From an uncultured Acetatifactor sp. (lineage in GTDB: Bacteria > Bacillota > Clostridia > Lachnospirales > Lachnospiraceae), in contig CAJTPN010000008.1 in the NCBI GenBank assembly GCA_910578185.1, positions 81,777 to 145,776 of the forward strand: a stretch of 64,000 nucleotides of DNA. The letters are read 5' to 3'. The position numbers were made by a program, and so were the translations under genes. The notes below the pieces were generated by a model. That model ran no database searches. It saw nothing but the letters and a program-made list of their open reading frames with translations, and was not told where the DNA came from. The number at the start of each line of letters is the position of its first letter. Positions within the stretch are counted from its first letter, which is position 1. Positions 44,521-53,630 of the stretch are shown in pieces.

Positions 44521-46482
44521 TCAGGTTACAGAAGCCTCCAACAACAAATTTAAGCTTTTTTTCACATCATCCGCCGTATTTAAAATTACCGCAACAGAAG
44601 CGGCCATTTCTTCCGTGAATGCAGCGAGACTTTGTGTTCGGTTGTTCACAGCGTCTATCGTCTTGCGCAGCTTATCGGTATCTTCAATAATCCGCTTAAT
44701 GGATGCCATAACCTGATTTTGACTTTCGTTGCTATGCGTTGCTGTAGCTCTGGAATCGGATGCCAAATGGTTAATCTCGCCGGCTACCACGGCAAAACCT
44801 CTTCCCGCCTCTCCAGCCCGAGCGGCTTCAATACTGGCATTTAAGGCAAGCAGATTTGTCTGCGAAGCTATTCGAACCACTTCGTCATTGTTTTGTACCA
44901 ATCCCTTCAACACATTGGTGATATCATCCAAAGAAGCCGCCAACGCCTCGCAGAAGTTCAAGACATGTATCATGTCTCCTGATATTTCGGTACTCTCCAT
45001 TGCCGTATTCTCATTTCCTGCGGTCATCTCATCCACAGACTGATACAAGTCGGCAAATTTAATATTGATTTCCCGGATCGTTTCAAGAATCATTTCCTTT
45101 TGCTCCTGAACGGTCTGCTTTTCCTCTTCTAACTGAACTGTCAGCTTCTGCGCCGCCTCGTTCTGAAGCTCCACTTCCTTTTTAATAAAATAAATACAAT
45201 TTTCTTTTCGACTGAAGCCATTGTGAATCGCTTCGGCCATTCTGTCGCAGGATTCATATCCGCAGCAGGAACAGTTGATTGTCCGTTCCTCCCGGGTATA
45301 TTTTTTCATAGCTTTGAATATTTCTTCCCTCTCGGAAGGAATGGGAATTTTATATGTACATTCCCCGGAACGGTCCGTATAACCGCGCAGATAATCTTCC
45401 AACACAAGATCTTTAAACTGCCTGTTCAAATATTTCATGCGCTTTTCCGGAGACAGTTTCTTAGACCATGCGCCCGAAGCTGCATTTGATTTGGCAGACT
45501 CCCGAATACGCAGCAAATCATACATCACATCATCATTTTTTACCTTATCAGCCTCACAGCCCGTACCATAGATACAACCCAAAGAACAGTTCAAAGCATC
45601 AATAAAAAGATACGGCGTCTGTCCCTTGGCTATGCGCTCCCGATTCTCCTCAAGATAACGGTACATATGTTTCTCACCTTCTATCTGGCGAATAAACACG
45701 CTCTCTCCCAGGAACCAGTAGACATTTTCCTTCAGCCCTCCCGGCATGGGATAAATGGAACCCAGACCATATTCAATCTCATCGGATTGCAGCGCGCCCC
45801 GAATATTGTTTCTGCGCACATACTCCATCAAATGATCAAAAGTAACATTATATGAAACATAATTCTTATTATTCGGATCGTCAATCTCAAGTTTCTTGGC
45901 AATACATGGACTGATAAACGCAAGCTTATCCGAGATTTTCATCTCCTTTTTGGCATAGATTGCAGCACACATTAATGGACTTTGTACGGGAAACAGCTTT
46001 GGAATCAATTCTGGCGTGTAATGTTCGATATAACTCACCACCGCAGGGCAGGGCTGAGAAATGCCTCCCAGAAAACGGTGTTTTTTTATGTAGTTGAGAT
46101 ATCCCCATGTGGTAATATCGGCGCCAAAAGACACATTGATAAAACGCCTGACGCCAAGCGATTTCAGCCCCCCAAGCACCGCCTGGTACTCCTGAGGATA
46201 ATTGGCTTTAAAAGCCGGAGCAATCAACAGTGATATCTTTTCCCCCGATTTCAAATCGCGAAAAAAGCGTTCCGTATCATCATGATATTCTCTGGCATTG
46301 TGTTCACACACATCAAAACACGCTCCACAGGCAACGCATCGGCTGCCGTCCACATCAATTCTCATACCTTGTTCCGATTCATGTGTAACGCATGCCCCCT
46401 CGCAGCAGCAAACCCTGGTGCACTTGTTGCATCCAATACATTTATCATTCGTAAATACCAGCGATGTTTTCCCGTTTTCCAT
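44521..46482 (-). CDS. Sensory [FeFe]-hydrogenase-like / methyl-accepting chemotaxis fusion protein
   Basis: 653 residues from ATG 46482 (GGGAG 8 nt upstream). Order: two [4Fe-4S] ferredoxin motifs (C15, C18, C21, C25 and C49, C52, C55, C59); an H-cluster domain (about 80-370) with all four H-cluster cysteines, C145 in QPCPAVV, C193 in SPCIAKK, C299 and C303 in NCSLGC; a further Fe-S motif (C404, C407, C412, perhaps C429); a coiled coil; and an MCP signalling tip (about 534-575, QTNLLALNASIEAARAGE). The proton-transfer cysteine before C145 is Pro, as expected of sensory rather than turnover enzymes. No membrane segment: a cytoplasmic redox or H2 sensor for chemotaxis. It lies 60 bp after a diguanylate cyclase gene. 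Confidence 0.88.
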   Translation of the reverse strand: MENGKTSLVFTNDKCIGCNKCTRVCCCEGACVTHESEQGMRIDVDGSRCVACGACFDVCEHNAREYHDDTERFFRDLKSGEKISLLIAPAFKANYPQEYQAVLGGLKSLGVRRFINVSFGADITTWGYLNYIKKHRFLGGISQPCPAVVSYIEHYTPELIPKLFPVQSPLMCAAIYAKKEMKISDKLAFISPCIAKKLEIDDPNNKNYVSYNVTFDHLMEYVRRNNIRGALQSDEIEYGLGSIYPMPGGLKENVYWFLGESVFIRQIEGEKHMYRYLEENRERIAKGQTPYLFIDALNCSLGCIYGTGCEADKVKNDDVMYDLLRIRESAKSNAASGAWSKKLSPEKRMKYLNRQFKDLVLEDYLRGYTDRSGECTYKIPIPSEREEIFKAMKKYTREERTINCSCCGYESCDRMAEAIHNGFSRKENCIYFIKKEVELQNEAAQKLTVQLEEEKQTVQEQKEMILETIREINIKFADLYQSVDEMTAGNENTAMESTEISGDMIHVLNFCEALAASLDDITNVLKGLVQNNDEVVRIASQTNLLALNASIEAARAGEAGRGFAVVAGEINHLASDSRATATHSNESQNQVMASIKRIIEDTDKLRKTIDAVNNRTQSLAAFTEEMAASVAVILNTADDVKKSLNLLLEASVT

Positions 46483-46542
46483 ATGCTTTTCTCCCAACTC
46501 TTTCCCGTCCCTTCCAAACGGTTCTTCTTAATATAAAACACG

Positions 46543-47580
46543 CTATATTATCAGGCAATTCTTGCCGGAATGCTTTCCTACATAAAGCTTCTCATCCGCC
46601 ACGCTAATCCATTCGTCTACGGTCTGGTTCTCCAAATAAGGCGCCGCCCCTATGGTGATCGTCAGCTTAATTCGATTTCCTTCATACACAAACTCCCTTT
46701 CTGCCACTGTCTTTCTCACCGTTTCCAATACGGCAGTCTCCCCTTCCTTTCCTCCTGGCATTGCCCCCACCATGACGAACTCTTCTCCGCCCCACCTGCA
46801 TGCAGTCAGCTCACCACAGCAAGACTCAATTATGGACGACATACTTTTTAACACATAGTCGCCGCAATTATGCCCAAAGCGATCGTTAATCGCCTTAAAA
46901 TCATCAATATCCACAATAGCCAGCCAATACTTATCCATTTTACCAGCATCGTGAACCTGCTGAAGGTAGTCAATTAGATAAAACCGATTTACCAGCCCTG
47001 TCAGCTTATCATGATTTGCCTGACGGGACAATTCCTCTTCATAATAATTTGCAATCCCCGTAAGCATACTGTAAAAATATGCGCATACAATAAATACCAT
47101 CAAAGAATTGATCCACATCAGCGTGTTCTGGATTTTCTCGCCAATGGGATAAATAGAAACTGTTTTGCCGGTGATTCCCATTACGATAAAATAAAGCAGC
47201 GCACTGATCACGCTCATACCCATTCCTGCAATATGACGGTTTGACACCCGCACCGAAAAATAATCCACATAGAATACAACTGCAATACACCCGAAAAAAT
47301 ATAACTGAAATCCGCATCCCTGCCCCATACACAACACTGCCAGGAACATATGTATCATTATTTCCATAAAAGTAACATAGATTAGAACATTGGTCTTTTT
47401 CTGCTTTAACAGCCAAAATGAGCTGATATAACATACAATACTGAATATATTTACTACTGTCATTATCGTCACATGGGCAAATGCGAAGAAAATAAAAAAG
47501 AGAACATGCACACCCAAAAGAAATTTGTTGCAAAAACACAAATATTTCATTGCTACTTCATGATCTAAATTGCGTTTCAT
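46543..47580 (-). CDS. Membrane diguanylate cyclase (GGDEF domain)
   Basis: 345 residues; GGGAGGTGAG precedes ATG 47580. Six hydrophobic helices (about 18-185) form an unclassified membrane sensor, followed by a GGDEF domain (about 190-345) with active-site RWGGEEF and the DIDDFKAINDRFGH metal/GTP segment. The position for the inhibitory RxxD site is not occupied, so product inhibition may be absent. It makes cyclic di-GMP. It shares a promoter and probably an operon with the hydrogenase-chemoreceptor fusion downstream, linking two motility-related outputs. Confidence 0.93.
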   Translation of the reverse strand: MKRNLDHEVAMKYLCFCNKFLLGVHVLFFIFFAFAHVTIMTVVNIFSIVCYISSFWLLKQKKTNVLIYVTFMEIMIHMFLAVLCMGQGCGFQLYFFGCIAVVFYVDYFSVRVSNRHIAGMGMSVISALLYFIVMGITGKTVSIYPIGEKIQNTLMWINSLMVFIVCAYFYSMLTGIANYYEEELSRQANHDKLTGLVNRFYLIDYLQQVHDAGKMDKYWLAIVDIDDFKAINDRFGHNCGDYVLKSMSSIIESCCGELTACRWGGEEFVMVGAMPGGKEGETAVLETVRKTVAEREFVYEGNRIKLTITIGAAPYLENQTVDEWISVADEKLYVGKHSGKNCLII

Positions 47581-47648
47581 TTCTCACCTCCCGGATTATA
47601 TTTTATTGTCCTCGTCATTTTCCCACCAAAAATAATGTGAACGTGTAT

Positions 47649-47678
47649 ATTATAACATAAATTCCGCTCTTGTGACAA
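47649..47678 (-). promoter_or_regulatory. Promoter of the diguanylate cyclase operon
   Basis: TTGTCA (47673-47678), 18-nt spacer ending TGT, perfect TATAAT (47649-47654) on the minus strand, about 60 bp before the ribosome binding site. Confidence 0.75.
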
Positions 47679-47793
47679 GGCAGGAATTTATTTTCAATTC
47701 ACCCAGAATAACCATTGGAAGGAGTACAGCCCTTTTAATCTCAGATTATCCATAAGAGCTTTCTATCACACAATGGATTTCGTAGAAAACAAT

Positions 47794-47863
47794 GAGGGAT
47801 TCCTGACGCATCCGTTCCGCTTTCTCATTTCGGCAACCGGACAGGCGTTTCCTGGAATCCCTC
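47794..47863. other. Branched palindromic structure, possible RNA element
   Basis: GAGGGATTCC (47794-47803) pairs perfectly with 47854-47863. Inside, on the minus strand, CAGG-AAACG-CCTG and TCCGGTTGCCG with CGGAACGGA form two further stems, so a 70-nt multi-branch fold is possible. It lies between glyA and the diguanylate cyclase promoter. The U-tract after it is weak. No known riboswitch was recognised. The rest of 47870-48039 is AT-rich and empty. Confidence 0.5.
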
Positions 47864-48039
47864 TTCTCCAAACTACTACATCAAATAAAAAGTTCCTGAT
47901 GTCATAATATTTCTAAAAGCTATATGAATCAGATTGTTATTAATTAAATTATCAGTTCATTTATGCTCTGCAAATATCAACGCATAATGTGTGTTTTAGA
48001 TTGTTTTGAATATTATAACTTCTACCGATATCCTGATAT

Positions 48040-49278
48040 TTAAAGTAATGGATACTTATCGGTCAGTTCTTTCACAATGGCACGAGCTTCCGTAATCTTT
48101 TCCTCTCCTCCCTTGATCACCAAAGCGATTGCCTCCGCAATCTTCTCCATATCCTGTATATTCATTCCCCTGGAGGTAACGGCCGGTGTTCCCAGACGTA
48201 TGCCGCTGGTCACAAACGGAGACTGAGGATCATTGGGAATAGTATTTTTGTTGCAGGTAATATGAGCTGCATCCAGAAGCTTTTCCACCGCCTTGCCGGT
48301 GAGTCCGAAATTCGTCAGATCCACCAACATCAAATGATTATCCGTGCCGCCGGATACAATTTTAATTCCTCTTTCCATCAATCCCTTACAAAGAGCCTGG
48401 GCATTGTCAATAATGTTTTGCTGATAGGTCTTAAATTCCTCGCCAAGAGCCTCTTTGAAACAAACGGCCTTTGCGGCAATTACATGCATCAACGGACCGC
48501 CCTGAATTCCAGGAAAGATTGCTTTGTTAAAATTATATTTTTCATTCACCACATTGCTGGACAGAATCATACCACCCCTGGGTCCTCTCAAAGTCTTGTG
48601 AGTAGTGGTCGTGGTCACATCAGCGTAGGGTATTGGACTTGGATGAAGGCCTGCGGCAACCAGTCCTGCAATATGAGCCATATCCACCATGAGCACTGCT
48701 CCCACTTCATCCGCTACCTGACGGAACTTTTTAAAATCTATGGTACGGGCATAGGCGGAAGCCCCTGCGATTATCATTTTAGGCTTCGCTTCCAATGCAA
48801 TTTCCCTCAGCCTGTCATAATCGATAAAGCCGTCGTCATTTACCCCGTAAGGAACGATTTTGAAATATTTTCCGGACATATTTACCGGACTGCCATGCGT
48901 TAGATGTCCGCCATGATCAAGGTTCATCCCCATAATGGTATCGCCGGGTTGACATACTGCAAATTGTACCGCCATATTGGCCTGGGCGCCGGAATGGGGC
49001 TGCACATTGGCATATTCGCACCCAAAAAGCTCTTTTGCGCGGGAAATGGCAAGATTCTCCACCACATCCACACAATCACACCCGCCATAGTATCTCTTTC
49101 CGGGATACCCTTCTGCGTACTTGTTGGTCAAAGGGCTTCCCATAGCAGCCATCACTGCCTTGCTTACCCAGTTTTCGGAAGCAATCAGTTCAATATGACT
49201 GTTCTGTCTCTCCTCTTCGTCCACAATTGCCTGAGCGATCTCGGGATCTACATTTCTCACTTCATCCAAAGAATACAT
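48040..49278 (-). CDS. glyA: Serine hydroxymethyltransferase
   Basis: 412 residues, full length. The PLP-lysine motif TTTTHKTLRGPRGG, the GYPGKRYYGG segment and the AHIAGLVAAG segment (PLP-contacting Asp-x-His) are present. It interconverts serine and glycine with tetrahydrofolate, feeding one-carbon metabolism. ATG 49278 has AGGAGG upstream and a strong promoter. It is an independent unit between the P-type ATPase and the diguanylate cyclase genes. Confidence 0.97.
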   Translation of the reverse strand: MYSLDEVRNVDPEIAQAIVDEEERQNSHIELIASENWVSKAVMAAMGSPLTNKYAEGYPGKRYYGGCDCVDVVENLAISRAKELFGCEYANVQPHSGAQANMAVQFAVCQPGDTIMGMNLDHGGHLTHGSPVNMSGKYFKIVPYGVNDDGFIDYDRLREIALEAKPKMIIAGASAYARTIDFKKFRQVADEVGAVLMVDMAHIAGLVAAGLHPSPIPYADVTTTTTHKTLRGPRGGMILSSNVVNEKYNFNKAIFPGIQGGPLMHVIAAKAVCFKEALGEEFKTYQQNIIDNAQALCKGLMERGIKIVSGGTDNHLMLVDLTNFGLTGKAVEKLLDAAHITCNKNTIPNDPQSPFVTSGIRLGTPAVTSRGMNIQDMEKIAEAIALVIKGGEEKITEARAIVKELTDKYPLL

Positions 49279-49333
49279 TCCTAATCCTCCTGTCCTCTGC
49301 GCCTATGCACAATCCTATTTGTTTTTGCTTCTG

Positions 49334-49361
49334 ATTATAGCATACAATGAAAGGATTGCAA
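49334..49361 (-). promoter_or_regulatory. Promoter of glyA
   Basis: TTGCAA (49356-49361), 16-nt spacer ending TGC, perfect TATAAT (49334-49339) on the minus strand. Confidence 0.75.
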
Positions 49362-49397
49362 AGATTATTTTCCGCTTTGGACCTTTATCCTTCAGGT

Positions 49398-52148
49398 TTA
49401 TACATTCCAAATCTTAAAAATAACCCAGTTACGCCATTCCTTCCGGTTAAGATACAACAATTTCATTTTTTCCGCGATCCACGTCAAATATCGGAATAAC
49501 GCTTCCGCCGCAAACGCAAAGACCACCATGAGCAAAATACAGATTTCAGACATGGCGCTCATGGCAAAAAGTTTGCCAAGGAATATTCCACAAAACAGCA
49601 AGCCAATCACATTTACTGCAATAATGGCCCCCTTCACGGAATTCAACGGAGCGCTGATCTTGCCAAGAATCATAAATCCCACTACCGCAAGGAGCATGGT
49701 AGAGGCAGTGGCGATATCATCCTTTGGCAAAGAAAAAGCCTCTCCACAGACCACAAGCGTACCCACTGCAAGCACATCAACCACGCCTGCAGGAAATGCT
49801 TTCACAAGTACATTGCGCATGAATTTCCCCCGAATGCGTTCCTTGTTTGGTTCCAACGCCAATAAGAATCCGGGAATTCCTATGGTAAACATTCCGATCA
49901 AAGAGATCTGGGAAGGTTCCAGCGGATAGGTAATGGCAAAAAAGACGGAAAAAAGAGCCAATAGCAGAGAAAATATATTCTTTACAAGAAACAGACTGGC
50001 GGAACGTTGAATATTGTTCACCACCCGCCGCCCTTCCAGCACTACGTCCGGCATATGCGCAAAATCCGAATCCAGCAGAACCACCTGTGCAGCCTGCGCC
50101 GTCGCCTCGCTTCCCGACGCCATTGCTACGCTGCAGTCCGCATCCTTCATGGCGAGAATGTCATTCACCCCATCCCCTGTCATAGCCACCATATGTCCCT
50201 GTTTTTGTAATTCTTTTACAAGAAGCTGTTTTTGCTTTGGAGTGACACGTCCGAAAACCGTATATTTTTTTACCGCTTCCTCTATTTCCCCATCGGTGAG
50301 TAATGTTCCCGCGTCAATATACTGATCCGCAGATTCTATTCCGGCAAGCTTGGCAACCTCCGAAACAGCCGCAGGGTGATCTCCAGATATCACCTTCACG
50401 GCTACACCCTGCTCTCTGAAATATTGAAACGTTTCCTTTGCATTTTTTCTAATGGGATTTGCCAGCACCACATATCCCAAAGGAATTATATCTTCCTGCC
50501 CGGAATCCTTAACAGGCTCCGCAGAAGTTTCAGGCATTTCTTCTGTCCCGCTATAACATACCAGCCCTTCCTCCTCAAAAAGATTTCCGTTCACAAGGCT
50601 ATCGCAGCCCCCGCAGGTATCCCCCACCAAGGGCAGCGCTGCCGGTTCTTGGGACATTAACCGATCCTCCTCCAGGCCAGCGGCTCCGGATTCATTGTAT
50701 ACAGGCCGGCATTCCTCCCCATAACCGTTAGAAGCCTTTGCCAACATAAGAACACGATACCCCTTTTTCAAGAATGATTCAATTTCCGAAGATATTCTCT
50801 CATACTGCGAACCCATTATAAACTCCGGCGCACCCAGAATGTATTTTCCCTCCGGAAAAGATACTGTACTGAATTTTCTGGAAGAAGAAAACGGTGTCAC
50901 AGCCAAAGGAATTCTGTTGTCCTCGTTACGAACAGGCAGCAAATTGGCGGTATATTCACGAATTGCACGGATTGTTGCATTGTCGTCCTGTACCGCATGC
51001 GCATATTCCCCCAGAAGGCAAGCAAGTTCCTGTTCTTCCTTCCCTGCCTCCCGGCCTTTTTTGCTGGCCACTATTTCCGCTACCTGCATTCCCGGCTCTG
51101 TAATGGTTCCTGTCTTATCCACACACAATACATCCACCCTGGCCAAGGTTTCGATGCTCTTCATTCCATGAAGAAGAACATGAACCTGTGCCAGTCTTAT
51201 GGTACTCAATGCCAGGGCGATGGTAGTCAACAAATAAAGCCCTTCCGGAATCATTCCGATAACCGCCGCGATCATGGAAATCACACTGGTTTTGAATGAT
51301 TCGTGATTTACGAAATATGCTTGGGCAAACAATGCCGCCGCCACCGGTATGATAATAATACCAACCCACTTTACCAGCTGGTTCAGGGAACGAAGCATTC
51401 CTGACTGTTCTCCGCCGCCCATTGCCTTTGCCTCCGCAGTCAGCTTAGAAATATAAGATTCTTCTCCTACACATTCCAGTTTGGCATAGCATTGCCCTGC
51501 CACCACAAAGCTTCCTGACAATAATTTGCTTCCTGCCACTTTTCCGATCTCATCTGCTTCCCCGGTAAGCAAAGCCTCATTTACAGAAATATTTCCCGAA
51601 ACCACCTCTGCATCCGCACAGATTTGATCTCCGGCCCTGAGCAAAATATAATCTCCCTTCACCAAATCTTCCGATAATATCCTGGATTGCACTCCGTCCC
51701 TGATAACCACCGAATGCGGTGCATTTAGCATATTCATTTTATCCAGCACATGCTTTGCCCGAAGTTCCTGTACAATTCCAACTACGGTATTTATAATTAC
51801 TACCGGCAAAAAAGTCAGGTTTCTAAAAGAGCCCACAAAACACAGTAACACGGAAATAATCAGGAAAACCAGATTAAAGTAGGTCATAAGATTGGATCTG
51901 ATAATATCCCAGGTACTTTTATCCGTCGTGATATTTGTCCGATTCGTCAGCCCCTGTTCCACCCTTTCATTGACCTCCTCGGAACTAAGCCCCTGGATAG
52001 ATTCATGCCGGGCAAAAAAATCATTGTCCGGTCTGTCCGTATCATTCGTCTTTTCTGTATCGGTTACGGAAACGGTCTCAATTACGGAAATTGCTTCCGA
52101 GGGATAATTCGCTTTTCCGTTTTTGTCTTTGGCATATTTTCTTCCCAC
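49398..52148 (-). CDS. CtpE-like P-type cation ATPase
   Basis: 916 residues. GTG 52148 is the start (AGAGGA 6 nt upstream). The phosphorylation motif DKTGT, the actuator TGEADE loop, the KVISGDHP and MTGDGVNDILAMKDAD hinge motifs and about ten membrane helices are intact. The overall sequence resembles CtpE-type pumps, which move Ca2+ or related cations. It has an unusual acidic, Cys-containing insert of about 80 residues (about 505-585) in the nucleotide-binding region, before the PIRKNAKETF segment, and an extended acidic N-terminus of about 50 residues. Monocistronic. Confidence 0.88.
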   Translation of the reverse strand: MGRKYAKDKNGKANYPSEAISVIETVSVTDTEKTNDTDRPDNDFFARHESIQGLSSEEVNERVEQGLTNRTNITTDKSTWDIIRSNLMTYFNLVFLIISVLLCFVGSFRNLTFLPVVIINTVVGIVQELRAKHVLDKMNMLNAPHSVVIRDGVQSRILSEDLVKGDYILLRAGDQICADAEVVSGNISVNEALLTGEADEIGKVAGSKLLSGSFVVAGQCYAKLECVGEESYISKLTAEAKAMGGGEQSGMLRSLNQLVKWVGIIIIPVAAALFAQAYFVNHESFKTSVISMIAAVIGMIPEGLYLLTTIALALSTIRLAQVHVLLHGMKSIETLARVDVLCVDKTGTITEPGMQVAEIVASKKGREAGKEEQELACLLGEYAHAVQDDNATIRAIREYTANLLPVRNEDNRIPLAVTPFSSSRKFSTVSFPEGKYILGAPEFIMGSQYERISSEIESFLKKGYRVLMLAKASNGYGEECRPVYNESGAAGLEEDRLMSQEPAALPLVGDTCGGCDSLVNGNLFEEEGLVCYSGTEEMPETSAEPVKDSGQEDIIPLGYVVLANPIRKNAKETFQYFREQGVAVKVISGDHPAAVSEVAKLAGIESADQYIDAGTLLTDGEIEEAVKKYTVFGRVTPKQKQLLVKELQKQGHMVAMTGDGVNDILAMKDADCSVAMASGSEATAQAAQVVLLDSDFAHMPDVVLEGRRVVNNIQRSASLFLVKNIFSLLLALFSVFFAITYPLEPSQISLIGMFTIGIPGFLLALEPNKERIRGKFMRNVLVKAFPAGVVDVLAVGTLVVCGEAFSLPKDDIATASTMLLAVVGFMILGKISAPLNSVKGAIIAVNVIGLLFCGIFLGKLFAMSAMSEICILLMVVFAFAAEALFRYLTWIAEKMKLLYLNRKEWRNWVIFKIWNV

Positions 52149-52694
52149 AATAAATCCTCTTTCCGGCTAGATGCCCATTTTCTTCTATATCCTTCCGTGG
52201 AACCCCCTGCCAATGCAAGGCACAGGCACACCATTGCGCATAACGTCTGCCATGTGTGCGTATTAGCGCATCCTGCGGACATTCCTTTACATTCAAACAA
52301 ACGTTTGACAACTTCTAAAGTAAGCCCTTCCGTCATCAACAGGATTAATGTAAGTATAACAATCCTTTCAAAATATAACCCGAAGCAAATCGAAAAAAAA
52401 TATTAAGAAAAAGAGATTATTTTATAATTATAAATTAAGCAAAACCATCTTGTTGGACAGTGATCAGCAAATCCTGTTCTCCAGCCCATTCCTGTGTGTC
52501 AAAAATTGCAAGAAATCTATTGCTATACATACGAAATTTATTTATACTGATAACAACTATTTCATTTACTGAATACTGTTTTTATGGTCAAATAACGAAA
52601 TTTAAACACAGAATAAATAAGGAAATCGAAAAGAAACAATATCAGAATTGATTTTCTCAATATAGATTTAAAAATACTTTATGGAGGAACAGAT
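52149..52694. other. Divergent intergenic region
   Basis: 545 bp between the divergent ATPase and diacylglycerol kinase genes, AT-rich from 52380. On the minus strand TG-T-TATACT (-10 at 52353-52358) is an extended -10 promoter candidate for the ATPase gene, giving a leader of about 200 nt. No credible gene, repeat or known riboswitch was recognised. Confidence 0.4.
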
Positions 52695-53630
52695 ATGTAC
52701 CATATTCTCATCAACCCAGCTTCACGTTCCGGCAAAGGAATGCAGATCTGGAGAAACCAAGTCGAACCCGCACTTCAACGAGGAAATATCTCTTATCGCC
52801 CCTATTTTTCCAAAAAAGCCGGGGATACGGCACGCATTGCGGAAGAAATTACTTCCCATACCTCAGGCCCTCTCTCCCTTATCATATTGGGCGGCGACGG
52901 AAGTATCAACGAAGCGCTGCAGGGAATTTCAAACACCTCACGGATTACATTGGGCTACATTCCTACCGGATCGGGCAACGACCTGGCAAGGGACTTAGGC
53001 ATTCCTGCCAATTCCAGGGAAGCTCTGGATCTTATTCTGCATTCCGGCAAACCGCACACAATGGATCTGGGGATCGTCACTTATCCCGATGGAAGAATTA
53101 GACGTTTTGCCGTGAGCTGCGGCATGGGCTTTGACGCCGCTGTATGCGAAGAAGTCATGCACTCCAAGTTAAAAAAGATCATGAATAAACTCGGACTTGG
53201 AAAGCTCACGTACCTTGGAGTAGCCCTGAAACAGCTTTTTTCCGCAAAAGCAGTATCCGGCACACTTATCTTAGAAGACGGCACCTCCGTAGGAATCCGA
53301 AACATGCTCTTTACGGCATGCATGCTGCATCGATTTGAAGGCGGAGGATTTCAATTTGCTCCAGACGCCGACGCTAATGATGGCATTTTAAATTTGTGTG
53401 TGGTAGACAATGTACCCAAACTGTTAATACTTTTTGCCCTTCCCACTGCATTTAAAGGAAATCACTACCGATTTAAGGGCATTACCCCCTATCGCGCAAG
53501 GATGCTCACCCTTGAAACATCCCTGCCGTTATGGGTACATACGGATGGGGAAGTCACCCGCAAAAGCAATCGTATCTGCGTAAGCTGTGAACACTCCGCC
53601 ATCAACATCATTGCAGATATACCTAATTAA
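52695..53630 (+). CDS. Diacylglycerol/sphingosine-kinase-family lipid kinase (YegS/DgkB type)
   Basis: 311 residues; GGAGG lies 7 nt before ATG 52695. The nucleotide-binding motif GGDGSINEAL and the PTGSGNDLAR segment mark the DagK catalytic family, and the C-terminal beta-sandwich ends with WVHTDGE, where the Asp/Glu bind metal. It phosphorylates diacylglycerol or a related lipid at the membrane surface. Its 3' end overlaps that of the convergent glycosyltransferase gene by 8 nt. Confidence 0.92.
   Translation: MYHILINPASRSGKGMQIWRNQVEPALQRGNISYRPYFSKKAGDTARIAEEITSHTSGPLSLIILGGDGSINEALQGISNTSRITLGYIPTGSGNDLARDLGIPANSREALDLILHSGKPHTMDLGIVTYPDGRIRRFAVSCGMGFDAAVCEEVMHSKLKKIMNKLGLGKLTYLGVALKQLFSAKAVSGTLILEDGTSVGIRNMLFTACMLHRFEGGGFQFAPDADANDGILNLCVVDNVPKLLILFALPTAFKGNHYRFKGITPYRARMLTLETSLPLWVHTDGEVTRKSNRICVSCEHSAINIIADIPN

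Noticed and set aside
52082..52336. Possible 84-residue frame upstream of the P-type ATPase
   Set aside because: It would start about 10 nt after the predicted transcript start, has no ribosome binding site, and overlaps the ATPase start in another frame.
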